Shown: positions 22,903-24,783 of the stretch, piece after piece
Layout of the letters: each line of letters begins with the position of its first letter
Position numbering within the stretch: position 1 is the stretch's first letter
Assembly (NCBI GenBank): GCA_964560355.1
Contig: CAZLLI010000041.1
Location: 1 to 24,783, forward strand
DNA length: 24,783 nucleotides
Origin: JAKEHA01 sp964560355
Lineage (GTDB): Bacteria > Krumholzibacteriota > Krumholzibacteriia > WVZY01 > JAKEHA01
Direction: 5' to 3'
The notes under the pieces: generated by a model
What the model was told of the DNA's origin: nothing
The model's database searches: none
Seen by the model: the letters and a program-made list of their open reading frames with translations, nothing else
Made by a program: the position numbers and the translations under genes

Positions 22903-24057
22903 ATGACGCGACGCACCGGCATGCGCTCGCTCCGGGTCGCCATGGTGGGGCAGAAGGGGATCCCGGCGCGCTACGGCGGCGTCGAGACCCACGTCGAGAA
23001 CATCGCGGTGCGCTTGGCGGCGCGCGGGCACCACGTCACCGTGTTCTGCCGCTCGCGCCTGCGCGGCGACGACGAGGCGCTTGCGAACGGCGACTACCGC
23101 GGCGTCCACCTCCTGTATCGCGGCAGCCTCAACACCAAACACCTCGACGCCGCCAGCCACACCTTCTTCACCGCCCTCGAGTCGTCGTGCCGGCACGGCT
23201 TCGACGTGGTGCACTTGCACGGGATCGGGCCGGCCGCCTTCGCGCCGCTGGCCGGGTTGTTCGGCCGCACGGTGGTGTCGACCTTCCACGCGCTCGACTG
23301 GCGCCAGGTGAAATGGGGCCCGCGCGCAAAGTCGTTTCTCCGCCGCGGCGAAGCGATCGGCGCGCGCAAGAGTGACGGCGTCATCGCGGTGTCGCGCCTG
23401 ATGCAGGCCCACATCCAGTCCGCGCACGGCGTCGACGCCGCTTACATTCCGAACGGTGCCTCGCTCCCGACCCACGCGGTGCCCGCCGCAGACCTCGCGC
23501 GCTGGGGCCTCACGCCCGGCGAGTACATCCTCACCGTGGGGCGCATCATCGCCGACCGGGACCTCGATACCTTGCTGCGCGCGTTCGCGCGCCTGCGCGA
23601 TCGCTACCCGCGACTCACGCTGGTGGTGGTGGGATCGGAGACGCCGCGCACCGGGTACTCGGACGCGCTCGTGCGTGCGGCGGGGGAGCGCGTCGTCTTC
23701 ACCGGCGACGTGTTCGGCGACGCGCTGCAGTCGCTCTACGCCCATTGCGCCGTGTACGCGCTGGCGTCGCGGGTCGAAGGCCTTCCCATCACGGTGTGCG
23801 AGGCAATGGCGCACGGGCGCGCCCTGGTCTTGAGCGACATCCCCGAGAACGCCGAAGTGGGGGGCGACGCGGCGCGCTACTTCGTGTGCGGCGACGACGA
23901 CGCCCTCGCGCAGCACGTGGCCGCGCTCGTCGACGACGAATCCGCGCGCGCGGCCCTGGGCGCCTCGGGACGACGGCGGTGCGAGGAACACTACAATTGG
24001 GAGCGCATCGCCGACCAAGTGGAGTCGTTCTATTATCGCGTGCTCGCAGGAACGTAA
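22903..24057 (+). CDS. Glycosyltransferase family 4 with DUF1972-like N-terminus
   Basis: A 384-residue GT-B enzyme. The N-terminus (RVAMVGQKGIPARYGGVETH) is the signature of the DUF1972/rhamnosyltransferase-like GT4 group, which often acts in EPS and O-antigen assembly. The donor domain begins near YIPNGASLPT and contains LTVGRIIADRDLDTLL, VVGSETP, VVFTGDVFGD, an intact EX7E motif in VEGLPITVCEAMA and the SDIPENAEVGGDAARYF loop, also characteristic of this group. ATG 22903 is used; ATG 22921 is an in-frame alternative. Unlike its neighbours it does not overlap the preceding gene: 43 nt separate them. It is the last gene of the polysaccharide locus, and its stop codon lies in the loop of a candidate terminator. 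Confidence 0.92.
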   Translation: MTRRTGMRSLRVAMVGQKGIPARYGGVETHVENIAVRLAARGHHVTVFCRSRLRGDDEALANGDYRGVHLLYRGSLNTKHLDAASHTFFTALESSCRHGFDVVHLHGIGPAAFAPLAGLFGRTVVSTFHALDWRQVKWGPRAKSFLRRGEAIGARKSDGVIAVSRLMQAHIQSAHGVDAAYIPNGASLPTHAVPAADLARWGLTPGEYILTVGRIIADRDLDTLLRAFARLRDRYPRLTLVVVGSETPRTGYSDALVRAAGERVVFTGDVFGDALQSLYAHCAVYALASRVEGLPITVCEAMAHGRALVLSDIPENAEVGGDAARYFVCGDDDALAQHVAALVDDESARAALGASGRRRCEEHYNWERIADQVESFYYRVLAGT

Positions 24058-24070
24058 GCGCGATTTTTTT
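24036..24070 (+). terminator. Candidate intrinsic terminator at the end of the polysaccharide locus
   Basis: TCGCGT (24036-24041) can pair with GCGCGA (24058-24063), one pair being T-G, around a 16-nt loop that holds the TAA stop of the last glycosyltransferase. Seven T's (24064-24070) follow at once. The stem is short, so strength is uncertain, but the T-run and location fit. Confidence 0.5.
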
Positions 24071-24071
24071 C

Positions 24072-24100
24072 TTAGCGCCGGCGGCGGACGGTGCTATGGT
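24072..24100 (+). promoter_or_regulatory. Candidate promoter of the SPOR lipoprotein gene
   Basis: TTAGCG (24072-24077), 17 nt, then TATGGT (24095-24100) preceded by TGC, an extended -10. The expected start of transcription, near 24107, is only about two bases before ATG 24109, so the mRNA could be leaderless or nearly so. Confidence 0.4.
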
Positions 24101-24108
24101 CCGGCGTC

Positions 24109-24660
24109 ATGAAGACAGCGACTCTGCTCCGGTTGATCGTTGCGCCCGCCCTCGTGGTGTGGGCCGGGTGCGCGTCCGCTCCGCCCGCGGGCGCGCCCGC
24201 GCCGAAGAAGACGTCGGTGGAACGAAACAGCGACGGCAAGCCCTATGACTTTCGCTCCGAGGGGACCATTCCGCCGCTCAACCCCGGCGACGCCGCCAAC
24301 GAGCCCGACGTCGAGGAGACCAGTGTGGCGGCGGAGAGCCTCGACGTGAGCGACGCGCCGGCACCGGAGCCGGTCGCGCCGCCGACCGCGGCACCCGCAG
24401 CGAGCGCAACGCAGGTCGACGGCTTCCGCGTGCAGGTGTTCGCGACGGCGGACCGCGAGATCGCGGAGAACGCGTCGCGCAGCGCCCAGGGTCGTCTCAA
24501 TCTCGCGACGTACGTCGAGCTCGACGGGGGCATGTACAAGGTGCGCGTGGGCGACTTCGAGACCCGCGCCGCGGCCGACCAGGCGCTCACGGCGATTCGC
24601 CGCGAGTACGCCGACGCGTGGGTGGTTCCGTCCAAGGTCAAGGCCGCGCGGACCCCGTAA
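24109..24660 (+). CDS. SPOR-domain lipoprotein
   Basis: A 183-residue predicted lipoprotein. The signal (MKTATLLRLIVAPALVVWAGC) ends in Cys21; the lipobox is Trp-Ala-Gly-Cys, with Trp at -3 where Leu is usual, so lipidation is probable but not certain. A low-complexity linker rich in Pro, Ala and Glu spans about 24-103. The C-terminal part (about 105-178) fits a SPOR domain: GFRVQVFATADREIAENAS, then a variable strand and GMYKVRVGDFETRAAADQAL. SPOR domains bind glycan strands of peptidoglycan lacking stem peptides, usually at division sites. It has its own candidate promoter and no polysaccharide-synthesis motif, so it is probably a neighbour of the locus and not part of it. There is no Shine-Dalgarno before the ATG. 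Confidence 0.85.
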   Translation: MKTATLLRLIVAPALVVWAGCASAPPAGAPAPKKTSVERNSDGKPYDFRSEGTIPPLNPGDAANEPDVEETSVAAESLDVSDAPAPEPVAPPTAAPAASATQVDGFRVQVFATADREIAENASRSAQGRLNLATYVELDGGMYKVRVGDFETRAAADQALTAIRREYADAWVVPSKVKAARTP

Positions 24661-24679
24661 CAGGCACCGGGCATCGGAG

Positions 24680-24707
24680 TTGACAACTCCGCGCGCCCCG
24701 CTATAAT
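24680..24707 (+). promoter_or_regulatory. Consensus sigma-70 promoter of tRNA-Gly
   Basis: TTGACA (24680-24685), 16-nt spacer, TATAAT (24702-24707): both hexamers are perfect consensus. Transcription would start near 24714, about 18 nt before the tRNA. It shows that the host uses ordinary housekeeping promoters. Confidence 0.85.
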
Positions 24708-24731
24708 GGTGCCTCGCGCAACGACTAACGG

Positions 24732-24783
24732 GCGGGAATAGCTCAGTGGTAGAGCACAACCTTGCCAAGGTTGGGGTCGCGGG
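24732..24783 (+). tRNA. tRNA-Gly (anticodon GCC), 3' end outside window
   Basis: Begins GCGGGAA (acceptor strand), then a D-arm AGCTCAGTGGTAGAGC-like segment, anticodon stem CAACC/GGTTG and loop TTGCCAA with anticodon GCC at 24764-24766. The window ends after the variable loop and the first T-arm bases (GCGGG), so the TPsiC loop and 3' acceptor strand are not seen. It reads Gly codons GGC and GGU; GGC is heavily used in the genes here. Confidence 0.95.

Overview
The window is almost wholly filled by one large, plus-strand Wzx/Wzy-type exopolysaccharide (or capsule) biosynthesis locus of a high-GC, diderm bacterium. An outer membrane is indicated by a Wza-type export lipoprotein and a SPOR-domain lipoprotein. 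Canonical sigma-70 elements are readable, including a TTGACA-N16-TATAAT promoter ahead of tRNA-Gly(GCC). The taxon cannot be fixed from the sequence. The gene content would suit Myxococcota/Deltaproteobacteria-like lineages or little-cultured groups such as Eisenbacteria or Gemmatimonadota, but that is a guess. No insertion sequence, transposase, CRISPR array or rRNA gene was seen.

Layout. (a) 1-3313: the 3' part of a GT4 glycosyltransferase, a DUF3108-type exported protein and an O-antigen ligase/Wzy-like polymerase. (b) 3310-8229: a sigma-70-like promoter overlapping the end of wzy, a hairpin-rich leader of about 130 nt, then the assembly and export core: initiating polyprenyl-phosphate sugar phosphotransferase, Wza-type export lipoprotein, Wzz-type chain-length protein, an ExeA/XrtA-type ATPase and a BY-kinase homologue with a degenerate Walker A. 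(c) 8272-10513: a tightly linked, unusual pair, a polymerase-beta-fold nucleotidyltransferase-like protein and an alkaline-phosphatase-superfamily phosphodiesterase. (d) 10510-17601: Wzx flippase, a DPM1-like GT2, a large GT-C-like membrane protein and two GT4 enzymes, most joined by 4-nt stop/start overlaps. (e) 17670-24057: a second cassette behind its own candidate promoter: DegT/WbpE-like aminotransferase, a second initiating sugar phosphotransferase, a WbpB/WlbA-like Gfo/Idh/MocA dehydrogenase, a GT4, a radical SAM/SPASM protein and another GT4, ended by a possible terminator. (f) 24072-24783: a SPOR lipoprotein gene, then the 5' part of tRNA-Gly.

Inferred teamwork. A sugar-1-phosphate is placed on undecaprenyl phosphate by one of the two initiating transferases. 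GT4/GT2 enzymes extend the repeat unit. The DegT and Gfo/Idh pair would contribute a 3-amino sugar. Wzx flips the unit, Wzy polymerises it, Wzz and the ATPase/kinase-like pair set chain length, and Wza exports it. The DPM1-like GT2 and the GT-C protein probably form a side branch in which a polyprenyl-phosphate sugar is made in the cytoplasm and used on the periplasmic side. The least explained parts are the nucleotidyltransferase/phosphodiesterase pair, the radical SAM protein, the kinase homologue lacking the P-loop lysine, and the structured leader.
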